Shown in pieces: positions 34,441 to 45,958 of a DNA stretch of 64,000 nucleotides. The translations under genes and the position numbers were made by a program. Positions within the stretch are counted from its first letter, which is position 1; each line of letters opens with the position of its first letter. The stretch comes from Rhizophagus clarus (taxonomy: Eukaryota; Glomeromycota; Glomeromycetes; Glomerales; Glomeraceae), in assembly GCA_015698045.1 (NCBI GenBank), contig BLAL01000180.1, forward strand, positions 868,001 through 932,000, read 5' to 3'. Below the pieces are notes generated by a model. That model was given only the letters and a program-made list of their open reading frames with translations, was not told where the DNA came from and searched no databases.

Positions 34441-35525
34441 GTAAATTAACTTTAAAAATGATGCTTAATTTATACTATCTACTATATTTTTTTTAAAATA
34501 TTTAATTAAAAAAATATAATTTTTAATATTTTTTTAAAACATTTAATTAAAAAATACTAAATTACAATTTTTTTGAGCATTAAATTTAAAAAACATATTT
34601 TTTTTAAATATTTAATGGTTTTAAATATTTTTTTAAAATATTTGACTAAAAAACTAATTTTTTTATAAAATGTTTCTTTTAAGTGTTAAATTAAAAAAAT
34701 GTTTTTTTCAAGTATTTAATTAAAGTTATTTTTTAGGCATTTAATTTAAAAATATTTTTTTAATTTTTCAAAGTGTTTAATTAAAAAAATGCTAAAATAA
34801 GTTTTTACCTTTATTTTAACACTTATAAAAAATACTAAAATTTTTAAAGCATTTAATAATTGAATAAAAAATGTTAAACCTGTTCTTTAATGTTTTTAAT
34901 AATAAGCATTTAATTTAAAAATATTTTTTTCAATTTTTTAAAGCAAATAATTAAAAAAATGCTAAATAAATTTTTTTAATATTTATTTAAAAATGTTTTT
35001 TTTTAAAGCATTTAAATTTAAAAAATGTTAATATACATTTTTTAATTTAATAAACATTTTTTAAAAGCATAAATTTTAAAAAATACTAAAATACATTTTT
35101 AAAGTATTAAATTTAAAAAAACATTTTTTTTTAATACATTAAATTTATTATTAAAAAATCATTTTTTAAAATGTTAAATTTATTAAAAGAATGTTTTTAT
35201 AAAGCATTTAATTTTTTTTAAAAAAAAATACTAAAATACATTTTTAATATTAAATTTAAAAAAATATTTTTTTAAATATTAAATTTATTAAAAACATTTT
35301 TATAAAGCATTTAATTTTTTTTAAAAAAATACTAAATACATTTTTAATATTTTTAAGCATTAAATTTAAAAAAATATTTTTTTTAAATGTTAGATTTATT
35401 AAAAAAACATTTTTTTAAGCATTTAATTTAAAAAAAATGTGTTTAATTAAAAAAAATGCAAAATATGTTTTGTAAAATATTTAAGTATTAATAATTGAAT
35501 AAATAAATATTAAAACTGTTCTTTA
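34440..35525. repeat. AT satellite-like array (AAGCATTTAATTTAAAAA family)
   Basis: Over about 1.1 kb the words AAGCATTTAATT, TTAAAAAAATGCTAAA and TTTTTTTAAATATT alternate, in both orientations, with irregular spacing of roughly 50-65 bp. G and C are almost confined to the GCATTTAA/TTAAATGC core. The array is a chain of imperfect A/T hairpins with no coding potential. Confidence 0.75.
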
Positions 35526-35948
35526 ATGTTTTTTATTGATTAAAATTGAATTAGCAAAAAAAAGCTGAGACTTTTTTATATTCATTAGATATTAAAAAAA
35601 AACTTTTTGGTATTTTTACATAAAATTCCAAAAAAAATATTAAAATGTTTCTTTTACAATTATTTAGTATCAATATTTTCTTTTCTTTAATTATAAGTTA
35701 AAATGAGTTAATTGAATCATTCAAATTATGACCTGATCTGAAATTAGATTACAAATTTAAATATTTCAGATCAATCTGATAGATTATCTGAATTGACTTG
35801 ACCTATTCAAAACACTATATAGGCAAATTTATAATAAAAGGTGAGGCTCAACCAAAATTTTTTTTTTAAATTTATAATTATATATTAATTTATCTGATTT
35901 TTCAGAAAAATTATTTTTTTATTTATAATGTATTAATAAAAGAATATA
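35526..35948. other. AT-rich spacer
   Basis: No gene was seen. A short AGATCAATCTGATAGATTATCTGA stretch near 35770 is partly palindromic. Confidence 0.35.
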
Positions 35949-36417
35949 CCATATATCACGGGCCACAATACTTTAGGTATCTTACAAATTTTGAAATTTT
36001 GGCCTGTACCTAGGGGTATTATACACAGATAGATACTATACATAGGGGGGGTACAGGATTTTTAAAATATCTGGGGTACATGTTATGTATAATACCCAGG
36101 TTTAATTAGATTGGTGAAATGCCAAAACTGACTGTTCTGGCGTTTTTATATGTAAAGTAAAAAAAATGCTGAAACTAACTGTTCTGGCATTTTTATATAT
36201 ATAAAAACGCAAAAAATGCTAAAACTGACTATTCTGACATTTTTTATATATCTGGAATATACATTATATATAAACCTAGTATTATATCCCAGGTATTTTA
36301 TAAAATTTTAAGCTTTAAATTAGAATTCTCTATGTAAAGTACCCAGGTACTTTAAAATTCTAGCAAATTTTTTGAAGAGGGTACTATGCATAGGGTACTG
36401 TAGCCTATAATATATGG
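35949..36417. mobile_element. Foldback element with TA flanks and three internal hairpins
   Basis: TA|CCATATATCACGGGCCACA at the left pairs with a right end whose reverse complement is CCATATATTATAGGCTACA, again flanked by TA. Inside, AATGCCAAAACTGACTGTTC followed by TGGCGTTT recurs three times (36118-36245, period about 57 bp), each itself an inverted repeat AATGCC/GGCGTT or AATGCT/GGCATT. No coding capacity. Confidence 0.7.
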
Positions 36418-36531
36418 TAATAATTTATAATTTATAAATTTTGTGTTTTTTTTATTATATTTAATGAATAATCCATCACAGGTCAAATGAAAAAAAATTG
36501 GAATTTGCTTTATTTTAATATGCTCTTGCCG

Positions 36532-36700
36532 ATTTTTATATAATTCTGCCAATTTGTATATAATTGTGCCGATTTTTATATAATTGTGCTGATTTGTATA
36601 TAATTGTACCGATTTTTATATAATTGTGCCAATTTTTATATAATTTTACTGATTTTATATTATTCTGCCGATTTTTGTATAATTCTGCCAATTTTTCAAT
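36532..36700. repeat. 22-bp tandem repeat, about eight units
   Basis: Units of the type GCCGATTTTTATATAATTGT repeat eight times with single-base changes (C/T, A/G). The apparent Tyr/Lys/Asn-rich peptide on the minus strand is a product of the repeat. Confidence 0.9.
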
Positions 36701-36889
36701 CAAATGATCGTCAGTTTTGTCATTTTTAATTGGCTGGCTATACAATTACATCATTTGTTTATTGATTTATTGATTTTTTATTATTTTTGCTTATTACATT
36801 TCATTTTTTTCCTTCTGCTCATTTACAAATAGAAAAAAAAAGTAACTGTTAGAATGCATTTCTTTAAATAAAAAAAAACAAACAAACAA

Positions 36890-37830
36890 AAAATTAGTAC
36901 ACACCACTGAAATGCCGTCATTCAAAGAAGCCGTCAAGCGAAACCTACAAATAAAGAAAAAATATATACAAACGTTAATAAACGTCTCCTTAAATAATAA
37001 AGATAAAAAGAAAGTACCTTAAAAACCAGAATGTCACAGTTCCAAGCGAAAACTACAAAGAAACATTAGAATGTTTCTAAAATAATTTAGTTTCTGGGAT
37101 GTAGTCTTTTTAGTCTTTAGGTAAGTTTCAAACAAACCTTTTTTTCTTTTTTTTATGTAAGTTTTGAAATTTTTGAAACCTTTTTTTAGGAAACGTGTTT
37201 TACTAACGTTTTTTTTGTAGCTTCCGGTCTTCGATTCTTGGATGATAGGCATAATTAATATAAGTTTCGATTTTTGAAACTTTTTTTTTTAGGAAACGTT
37301 TTACTAACGTTTCCATCTTTTTTTTTTAATTTAAAAAAATGAATTTTTTTTTTATTTAATTTTAAAAAAAAACAATTTTTTTTTTATTTAACTTAAAAAA
37401 AAAATGAATTTTTTTTTATTTTTTTTTTAATTTAAAAAAAAATTCTTAGCTTTATTGTAAAAATGGCGAGTTTCGTGTTAAAGAAATATTCTAATGTTTC
37501 TTTCTTTTCTCCATTTTTATAGAAAGGCGAATTGACAATAAAAACGTACTAATGTCCCTTTTTTCTCTTCTTGGACGATGGGCGTAATTAATGTAAGTTT
37601 CAAAGTTTTTTTCGAAACTTTTTCTTTTTGTTTTTTAGGAAACGTTTTACTAACGTTTCCATCTTTTTTTTTGTAGGTTCCGGTCTTCGATTCTTGGACG
37701 ATGGACGTAATGAATGTAAGTTTCAAATTTTTGAAATGTTTTTTTTTCTTTTTTTTTTAGGAAACATTTTACTAACGTTTCCAACTTTTTTTTTGCAGGT
37801 TCTGATCAGACGTTTTTAGTAATTAGGCTT
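36890..37830. repeat. Bidirectional exon-intron-like array B
   Basis: On the plus strand from about 37100 the unit reads TTTTTTTTAG, GAAACGTTTTACTAACGTTTC, a long T tract ending TTTTTGTAG, a 39-nt exon-like segment (VPVFDSWTMDVMN in the clearest unit, 37678-37716), then GTAAGTTTC. TACTAAC is a canonical fungal branch site and sits in the loop of a perfect GGAAACGTT/AACGTTTCC hairpin. Units at 36890-37080 run on the minus strand (AAACATTAGAATGTTT, CTACAAA). Relationship to array A at 6.8 kb is clear from the shared hairpin and splice-like borders. Confidence 0.6.
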
Positions 37831-37859
37831 CTTTACAAGTATGTTTCTTTTTATTTCAT

Positions 37860-38660
37860 TTTATTTTCATTTATGATCGATTACATTTCGTTATTTACTA
37901 ACTTTCCCTTCATTTTTTTCTTTTATCCCCTTTGTTTCTTTTCGTTTATTTTCAATTCTTTTCGTCTCTTTTCACTCACTCTTTTTTCCATTCTTTTCGC
38001 TTCCCTTCAATTCTTTTTGTATATTCACATTTCTCTTTCCATTCTTTTCATTTCTTCCTCTTTTTTTTCTTTTTTTTACGTTTTTCCTTCTATTTTTTTT
38101 TCGTTCTATTATGTTTCACTCTCCTTTTCGTTTCATCACTTTACATTTGCCCTCGTTTTTGCTTTATTCCTTTACGTTTCATCTCCTTTTCATTTGTCTC
38201 TTTACGTTCCTCCTCTTTTCATTTTATTTTTCATCTTTTCCCTCCTTTTCATTTCACTCTTTATGCTTCCCCCTTCTTTTCATTTTGTTCCTTTCCCTTT
38301 TCATTTCATTTCCTCTTTTTTTTGTTCTTTTATATTTCCTCCCTTTCTTTTTGTTCCTTTACGTTTTTCCCTTCTTTCTTTTTCGTTCCTTTACGTTTCT
38401 CCCTCCTTCTTTTCGCTCCTTTATATCTCCCTTTTCTCTTTTCGTTCCTTTATGTTTTCCTACTATTCTTTTTGTTTTTTTTTATATATTACACTATTTT
38501 TTTTTTCTTACATTTCCTTCTTCATTCCTTTCACTTTCTTTAACTTTGTATTCCTTTCGTTTTTTTTTTGTTTCCCCTTACTTCTTTTCATTTCCCTCCC
38601 TTTTCCGTTTCTTCTTCCTTTCATTTCTTTTATTTTACTTTTTTTCTTTATTGTTATTCC
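37860..38660. repeat. Pyrimidine-rich minisatellite
   Basis: Words such as CTTTTCGTTCCTTTACGTTTC and TCCCTCCTTTTCATTTC repeat with a loose 25-30 bp period for 800 bp. All three plus frames are open because the strand is nearly all T and C, so the long Phe/Ser/Leu-rich frames are artefacts. Confidence 0.85.
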
Positions 38661-38883
38661 TATTTTTTAACACATTTCTTTACTTTGATTCATTTTTTTT
38701 TATTTTCATTATAGATTTCTTTTTTTTTAGATTAATTTTCTATTAAAATAAATTCTTATTTTTTAATTACTAATAAAACGTGTAAAATTTTTAAATTAAA
38801 CTATTTTGAATAAAATTTTTTGAGAAAAAATAAATTTTTGCATGTGTCGTACTTCTTTAAATATAAAAAAAATAAATTGGTTG

Positions 38884-39115
38884 AATTTGCATGCACTATT
38901 TAAAATCGGAGTGCTGATTTGCATGCACTATTTAAAATCAGAGTGCCGATTTGCATGCACTATTTAAAATTGGAGCGCTAATTTGCATACACTATTAAAA
39001 ATTGGAGCCAATTTGCATGCACTATTTAAAAATCAGAGTGCCGATTTGCATGCACTATTTAAAAATTGGAGTGCCGATTTGCATGCACTATTTAAAAATC
39101 AGAATGCCAATTTTT
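38884..39115. repeat. 34-bp tandem repeat, seven units
   Basis: Each unit contains ATTTGCATGCACTATTTAAA followed by ATCGGAGTGCC, with C/T and A/G variants. TGCATGCA is palindromic in each unit. Confidence 0.9.
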
Positions 39116-39256
39116 TGTGACAAATCAGTAATGCCGTTTGTTATCTTTTCGCGCCAAAAAATTGGCAAAAATTTGCAACAAATCGGACAAAAATATCCAA
39201 AAATCAGACAAAAATCAGACTGCCAATTTTTGGCGATTTTTTTTATTTGACCTGTG

Positions 39257-39616
39257 CATTTTTGCTAAAAAAAAACTAATACTTTTAATGAATTCCTTGT
39301 AAAATTTTATTCTAGTTTATAAAAAACTAATTTTAAAAATCTTTAATAATGATATAATAAATAATAATCTTTCAAATTGATTACATAATTAAAATTACGA
39401 TTTTCTTAAAATCATATAATTGTTTCAGTTCCACCTTTTGCTGTGAGTCTGCTCATATATAATTTATAATTATTTAACTTAAAATTAAAAAGAGTATAAA
39501 AAAAAATAAATTAAATAATTATTTACCATGGCGTAATAAGAATTAATAATCATTTAAATTTCACTTAGCTCAAAAAAAATCTATCTATATACTTTTATAT
39601 TATATCAATTATACTA
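39257..39616. other. AT-rich spacer
   Basis: Nothing recognisable between the minisatellite element and the retroelement. Confidence 0.4.
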
Positions 39617-39631
39617 GTAACTTATAATTGT

Positions 39632-41630
39632 AGAACTCTTTCCTGCAAATCTGTGAATCAAATTTTTCACGAAAGAAAATTTTTCATTTTTCATCATAAA
39701 GAAAGGATTTTTGCTAATAAAATCAGCTTCAAAAATAGTATCAACGTGTTTTACGACCAAGGTTACCCCTTACTTTTACTTTAAAGAGTATACCTTCTGA
39801 CTGTTTTCATGATGTTATAGTAGATTTTATCTCAGGACTCATCAAAAGAAACTTAGAATGTTTATTTAGCTCACTAATAACTACAGATCCTTCAGCTATA
39901 GACGAGTTTCTTTGCACTTATAAGGACCAAGTAGTTCCTATAAAAAAGCTGTCACTAGGGCTTCCCCAAGACAGCTGTTTTCCTATCATAGCTCAATTTT
40001 TAGCTACTTTTCTTAATCTCTTTCTTTTGAATGACGAAAACCAGGAAATTTTTCTCATGGATTCCAAAATTTGCCAAGTATTAGAGTACGCAAGCAAACA
40101 ATCTCCTGATATGGAAGATCTAGGGATCCTATGCACCAATCAAATGCGTCGATGAATTTTGATGTGCTTGATACAAATTCGATAGGATCATTGGATGACG
40201 AGTTACTCATCACACCCTCACATAGCACTACACTCATACCTGTCACGCTCTTGACCAAATCTCAGAAAAGAAGTGCTAAAAAGAAGGCCCGTAAGGAGAA
40301 ACAAAGTTGCAACTACAGACTCCTTCTGGACTAGATGAACAAGTAGTGCCCACTTTTAGCACTAAATCTCCTGAGTATACACCCTCTAAACCTTCTGGTT
40401 CAAGGACAGTTACTTTTAATCAAAGTTTACTTTTTCCTCCTTCCACACCTCATAAGCAGCAGTTGAAGCAAGATTCAAAATCACAATCAATGCCTGTAGA
40501 TAATAGAAAGAAACTAAAACAGAAAGAGACAGATAACACCTTGAAGAATGGAAATATTATCATCACCGGTTATATTCTTCAAGATCAAGAACAAGCACAA
40601 TTATTGGATCTTGTAGTCTACAATATTTTGGCCAAATGGGATAACTATACTCTGTTGGCCAATCTAGGATGATGGGGTAAAGTCATATCAGTCAGCACAA
40701 GGGGTGCACAAGAAGTATCTATCTGTAAGGATTCAACTGATCCTTGATTACGAGTGCTTAAAATGCTATAATGGAGATGACTAGACTGTCAACTTGGAAG
40801 GAATCTTTATTCAATGGTTCCCTGCTTCCTGGAACCTCTCTGAAATGAAACAACGTGAAAAGTTCTAAGCTGTCATATACAATCTTTCAGACAATATGAC
40901 AGATGCCTCTTTATTCCCAAATGGTCGCTCTCACTAATTTTTGTTGGATAGTGGCATAAAATCTTTCAAAATAGTTAAAGAAGTTGATGGATCTCAAAAG
41001 CTGATAGGTTACTTTGACACTTGGAATTACGTTTCTACTCGCATTAATAATTCTCAGCTTTGAAATGACGTTAGAATCTCTTGGTGCTGTTATTCCACTC
41101 CCAACTTCAAGAATTTACGTAAAACTGCTTAAACTGGCAATGCAGACAAGTTCTCAACGACACCTAAAGGGTCTAATTTTTCTTTTTCAGGTTTTAATAC
41201 TAACAACTGCAATAACGATCAACATAAAATTTCTAAATCTGGACGTTCTACCAAAAAGATCAATTAATTAAGAAACGACCAGTCTAAGAAGCTGGATGTA
41301 AAATATTTAATCACTGGGCTGAAGGCATTATTAGAACATTATGTTTAATTTAGTTGGAAGGGATAGATAGATGATTCCATACTAACTTCTTGTCATGCTT
41401 AGTATTCGCTTTATGTGATGTTTTTGTTTTATTAGATCGTAGAATTTTTATTTTTTCTTTTCGTTTTTTCTATTATATCAATGAGAATAGGCTAGAGGTA
41501 TAGTAGTCATGGGATATATTTGTGACCCTTAAGTGGGGAACAGGTAGGCTTAGTTTCACTGATCTTTTGTATACTTTTCTATCTTTTTTCACTGAATAAA
41601 AGCACTTCTTTTGACTAAAAAAAAAAAAAA
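39632..41630 (+). mobile_element. Retroposed 2-kb non-LTR element with poly(A)
   Basis: The element ends in a run of 14 A and is flanked by a 15-bp direct repeat GT(A/G)ACTTATAATTGT (39617-39631 and 41631-41645, one mismatch). These are hallmarks of LINE-type retroposition. The interior is much less AT-rich than the flanks and encodes a decayed ORF1-like protein, but no reverse transcriptase. It is therefore either a non-autonomous family or an internally deleted copy. Confidence 0.8.
39740..41100 (+). pseudogene. Decayed ORF1-like protein of the retroelement
   Basis: The plus strand shows a chain of open segments in shifting frames: FICTYKDQ-like and SCFPIIAQFLATF near 39890-40010, MDSKICQVLEYASKQSPDME near 40055, a basic TLLTKSQKRSAKKKARKEKQ near 40245, TPSKPSGSRTVTFNQSLLFP near 40380, MEIFITGYI-like text near 40560, WNYVSTRINNSQL near 41020 and later pieces. 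Frame changes and stops separate them. The Lys-rich segment suggests nucleic-acid binding. I recognise the type as a repetitive retroelement protein but cannot name the family. Confidence 0.55.
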
Positions 41631-41645
41631 GTGACTTATAATTGT

Positions 41646-43522
41646 CATTAATTTTAAATTATAATAATGCTCTTCATTATTTGAAATAATTTTAATCTAA
41701 AGAAATTTAAGATCTATTGTTGTAAATATTGATTTAAATCATAATACCATAAACCAGATATTTTGCTTGATGTCAAACTTCCAATATTTATAAGCTTAAA
41801 TATTTAATTCTTATTTTGTTTTTTCAAAAAACTAAAATAATGTAAAAGGTTTAATCATATTTTCTAAAAAAATTTACTTTTAATTTTTTAAATTGTTGCA
41901 AATAAAATTCATATTTTATAATCAATTATAATAATAGTTTTATTATCATCTAATTCATATAAATAAAATTAAGGGAGAAATCGGCACTTAACGGGAGAAA
42001 TTTAATAATGCTAGTTTATGCAAATTATTACTAAAAATGGCTAATGCGTATTTTTATTACGTTGCTATCTCCCCACATGATATTCAATTAAGATGCTAAA
42101 TAGATTGATGGATAATAATAATCCTCACTAAGCCACCCGTAAAATTTTACATCGTTAAAGCTCAACCTCTTCGAGTTTACTATGGAAGAACATGGTATTC
42201 CAGTCATAAATTTAATAGGTTTATATGTTAAGTGAAATATTTTGACTTGTATTTTACTTATTTAATTTATTTAGTTTATGAACTTTATTTAGTTTTTATT
42301 TATTATTTATTATTTATTTTCTTGTTTCTTAATAAAAAGAAATATATTTATCTTCCCATTTATTACATATATATTTAAGAATCTTAATATGATTTTATTA
42401 ATATTCCTGTTATTATTTTATAGAGTTCATTTTTTTAGGCTTAAGTGCTTTGAAGTTCCAGATTTCTCTTAAAAAGGTATGTAAAAGTACTTTTTCTAGT
42501 GAGGATTAATATTAATATTAATATTTTTTTTGTTTTTTTTGTAGTTTTCATTTTCATGCGTTTGAATTTCTGGATTACCTTAAGAAAAATGCATATATGA
42601 GCAATCTATAGACATTTTTTTAAGGTTATTAGTAAACTTTTTTGTTACTAATATTTTCATTTTTTTTTGTAGATTTTCAGTCTTGAGTACCTTAGAACTT
42701 CAGTATGTAGATAGATTTTTTATAATCAAGGATGTTAGTAGGATTTTACTAATGTTTTTTATTTTTTTGGTAGATTTTAATCTTTTCTTCGTATATTATG
42801 TAAAAAGTGGTAGTTTATCAAAATAATATAGTTTCCATGTATATATGCCATAATATAGGCTTTATAAATATTCACCTCGGTCAGGAGAACTATTTTATAC
42901 TATTTTTTTTTGCCTATAGAAAAAAATTTATAATAAAGAACACGGCATTCTAAAAAACAGTTTTTTTATTAATACAAAGCCCGTAAAATTAATTATACGT
43001 TACTGATCATTTTCTCTTATTGAGTGACGATCTGTCCCTTAAATTAAATATTTAAATATGCTTTACAAGTTTGATATACTAAATAGCATATTAGTTGTTC
43101 TTAATATTTTAAAAGTTTAAAATGATGAATAATATCAAATTAATTAATAAAATCCTTAAATATAATAAAAATTTTATTACAATCTTGGCATCATAAAAAA
43201 TATTATTACATATATTTTCCAAATGCAAATAATAAATAATAATTAATATAATTTGTATGATTAGTTGTATTATTTTTATTTATAAATACTCTTTTTTATA
43301 ATTTCTCTTTAAACAGCATCGCAAATATTCTAATTCATGGATTAACTGATTCTATAAGAAAATTATGCATACAGGTAAATATATAATAATTAGATTAACA
43401 AAAAATAATAAAATTCAACCAATACTAATTCTTTGAATTTTATTAAAAAAATTTATAATTACTAATTCAATCAAATTCTTAAAAGATTAATAATCATAAT
43501 TATTATATATTATATATGGTAG
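41646..43522. other. AT-rich stretch with degenerate array units
   Basis: No gene could be supported. Between 42440 and 42790 three units resembling the exon-intron-like repeat occur: TTTTTTTGTAG or TTTTGGTAG followed by 30-45 nt such as ATTTTCAGTCTTGAGTACC and then a GTTACTAATATT branch-like word. Confidence 0.45.
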
Positions 43523-43940
43523 AGTTCTGAATTTCTGGTTCAGTTCTGTTTTTAGTTTTGATTTGACTCTCTAATATAAAATTTTACTGAAAGTATTTTT
43601 CAGCCTAAAATTTTTACTGAAAAACATTTTCAGATCATAATTTTAACTAAAAATATTTTCAGTTAAAAAACACTACCAAAAAAATATTTTTGGTTTAAAA
43701 AATTGATTCCAGTTCCATTTTTAGATCAAAAAATGGAACTAAAACCATTTTTTTGAAAAACACTTCAAACTGAAAATGTTTTCAAATAAAGTTTTTTAAC
43801 TAAAAAAACATTTTTCAATTAAAAGATAATTCTGAAAATGTTTTTTAATAAAAATCTTATTCCAAAAAATGTCTAGTAAGAAACTAAGTTCAAAACCAGA
43901 AATGGAATCAAAAATAGAACTGAACTAGAAATTCAGAGCT
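43523..43940. mobile_element. Foldback element (AGTTCTGAATTTCTGGTTCA)
   Basis: The left arm AGTTCTGAATTTCTGGTTCA, then GTTCTGTTTTT, pairs with the right arm TTCAGAGCT preceded by TGAACTAGAAA. The interior consists of CTGAAAA(T/A)(G/A)TTTTCAG-type small palindromes and a central GTTCCATTTTTAGATCAAAA/ATGGAAC hairpin. No coding capacity and no clear target duplication. Confidence 0.65.
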
Positions 43941-44317
43941 TTAATATATAGTCCTTTTAAGTTTTCTTTATATTTAAAGTAGTTGTTTTACAAGCAAGAT
44001 ATAAAAGAAATATATTTTATTTTATCAGAATAAGTGGCAAAAAATTTTTTCTAAAGGGTACTTTTTTGATCTTTTAGATAAAATACTAGTAATTGTATTT
44101 TTGCATTTTTATAAGAATTCATTATATTTACATTTGTTTTATCTGCAAAAAATAATTGAAATTCTTTTTTCTTGATTTTAGATATTTTTGAGCAAATAAT
44201 AATTGGTTTTTTCAATGCAGAATATCCAAATCCATTAATTCTTAAATATTTTTATATTATATTAATTGAACTCAATAAAATCTAATAATATATAATAAAT
44301 AATAAATTATTAATATA
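43941..44317. other. AT-rich spacer
   Basis: No recognisable feature. Confidence 0.4.
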
Positions 44318-45958
44318 CAGTGGGCGTCAAAACAAACACACTAAAATTTACAAATTACTAAATCACGTGCTTGTCGATCAAAATAAATCAAACTGATTTA
44401 ATATTTTCTAAATAAGTAATATAGATGTTGATCTTTAAAATTATGAATATTACCCCTTTTTTGTACTATACTTTTTTTTCTTCAAACTATGATGCGTTCA
44501 TTTTGATACTTTATAAAAAATATAAAAAATAAAGTATAAAAAAAAGTGGTTTATATTTTTTATTTATTATTTTACAAAATATTTTTCCCCCCACACATAT
44601 TCTTTTAAAAAAAAATACTTTTTTATTACTTACTTTTAAGGCACAGTTATCTACTGAACAGAGAACTCAAGCTATTATGATGCTTGAAAAAGGATATTCA
44701 ACAAGAGAAATTGCTGCTAAAGTTGGTTGTAAAAGTTATATAACTATTGTAAGATTAAAAAAAAAGTATGAGGAGACAGGTAAAGTTTAAAACAAACTCA
44801 GTTTAGGCTATCCATGTAAGCTGAATGAACGTGAGAAACGTAATATTGTAAGAAGTATAATGATAAAAGAATTTTCTAATGCAGTTCAAATTTAAAAATC
44901 TTTGAAAGTCAATAATAATATTGAGATGGACACAAGCACAGTACATAGAGCATTAAAAAGAAATGGTTTAGTAGCTCACATAAAGCGTAAAAAGCCATTA
45001 CTATCAAAAAAATACTGCAAAAAATGTCTAAAATTTGCGAAAAGATATAAAGATTAGACAATAAGTGATTGGAATAAGGTGGTATGGTCTAATAAATCAA
45101 AATTTCAAATATTTGGTTCAGATGGCTATCAATATTGCTGAAAATGCCCAAAAGACCCACTTAAAAATGCTCATGTGAAGCCTACTATTAAATTTGAAGG
45201 AAGCAGTATTTTTGTATGGGGATGCTTCACTTCTTCAAGTATAGGATATTTGGTGAGAATAGAAGGTAACCTGAATGCAGAATTATACTGCAAAATATTG
45301 AAAGAGGACCTTATGGGCAGGCACCCTTCACTACTATGATTTAGAAGCTAATGATATTATATTTTAACAAGATAATGACCTGAAACATACAGCAACCTGT
45401 ACTAAGCAGTGTTTGAAGATAATGAAATAGAGGTTTTGTCATGACCGCCTCAGTCTCCTGATCTCAATTCTATAGAATATCTTTGGAACAATATTGATTG
45501 TTGTCTTCGAGTTTCAGAAATTAAAATTAGAGGAAAAGATATATTATGGGAACAAGTTTCTAAGATATAGAATAAAATGGCTTTAGAGACATGTTCTAAA
45601 TTAATAGAAACAATGTCAGAACGAATTAATGATGTAATTAAAGCAAAATAGGGGTATACTCGATGGTAAAAAATATTTAAAAATATTTTTAATTAAAAAA
45701 ACATTGAATTTTTTTATTTTTTTTTAATAAATTCATAATACATAATAAAGTGGCAAAATAAACGCACTAATGTTTTAACAAAAACTATGTGATTATAAAA
45801 AATCTGGTTTAATAATTGTTATTAAAATTAATACAATATGAAGATCATATGATATATTAAATATTAAATAAATATTATGTTGATATAAATGAATATGATT
45901 GAAAAACATGTGATTTAATAATTTGTAAATTTTGGTATGTTTGTTTTGACGTTCACTA
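44318..45958 (+). mobile_element. Decayed Tc1/mariner transposon
   Basis: The left end TA|CAGTGGGCGTCAAAACAAAC, then AAAATTTACAAATTA, matches the inverted right end, whose reverse complement is TAGTGAACGTCAAAACAAAC, with TA on both sides. The inverted repeats extend over about 50 bp. Total length 1641 bp is normal for a Tc1 element. Confidence 0.9.
44641..45651 (+). pseudogene. Tc1-type transposase pseudogene
   Basis: One frame carries nearly the whole protein: a helix-turn-helix start (STEQRTQAIMMLEKGYSTRE, VGCKSYITIVRLKKKY), MDTSTVHRALKRNGLV, DWNKVVWSNKSKFQIFGSDG, SSIFVWGCFTSSSIGYL, QDNDLKHTA-like text and SPDLNSIEYLWNNID. The expected first catalytic Asp (WSDESKF in this family) is Asn here, while the second Asp and the Glu (DD34E) remain. 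At least eight in-frame stops, several at positions expected to be Trp or Gln, fit G-to-A and C-to-T decay. The element is dead. Confidence 0.85.

Larger units (their letters stand above)
36477..39256. mobile_element. 2.8-kb non-autonomous element packed with minisatellites
   Basis: The left end CAT|CACAGGTCAAATGAAAAAAA and the right end TTTTTATTTGACCTGTG|CAT are inverted to each other with a 3-bp CAT direct repeat outside. The interior has no transposase. It consists of four repeat blocks in order: 22-bp units, a bidirectional exon-intron-like array, a pyrimidine-rich minisatellite and 34-bp units. CAC ends with a 3-bp duplication would fit a CACTA-like element; that assignment is inference. 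Confidence 0.65.

Noticed and set aside
36352..36745. Tyr/Lys/Asn-rich repeat peptides (YKNRHNYIKIG-like) on the minus strand
   Set aside because: Translation of the 22-bp minisatellite.
37873..38746. Long Phe/Ser/Leu-rich reading frames of 203-265 codons
   Set aside because: All three plus frames are open because the strand is almost only T and C in a minisatellite; there is no domain or start context.
39002..39250. Repeat peptide PICMHYLKIR on the plus strand
   Set aside because: Translation of the 34-bp tandem repeat inside a non-coding element.
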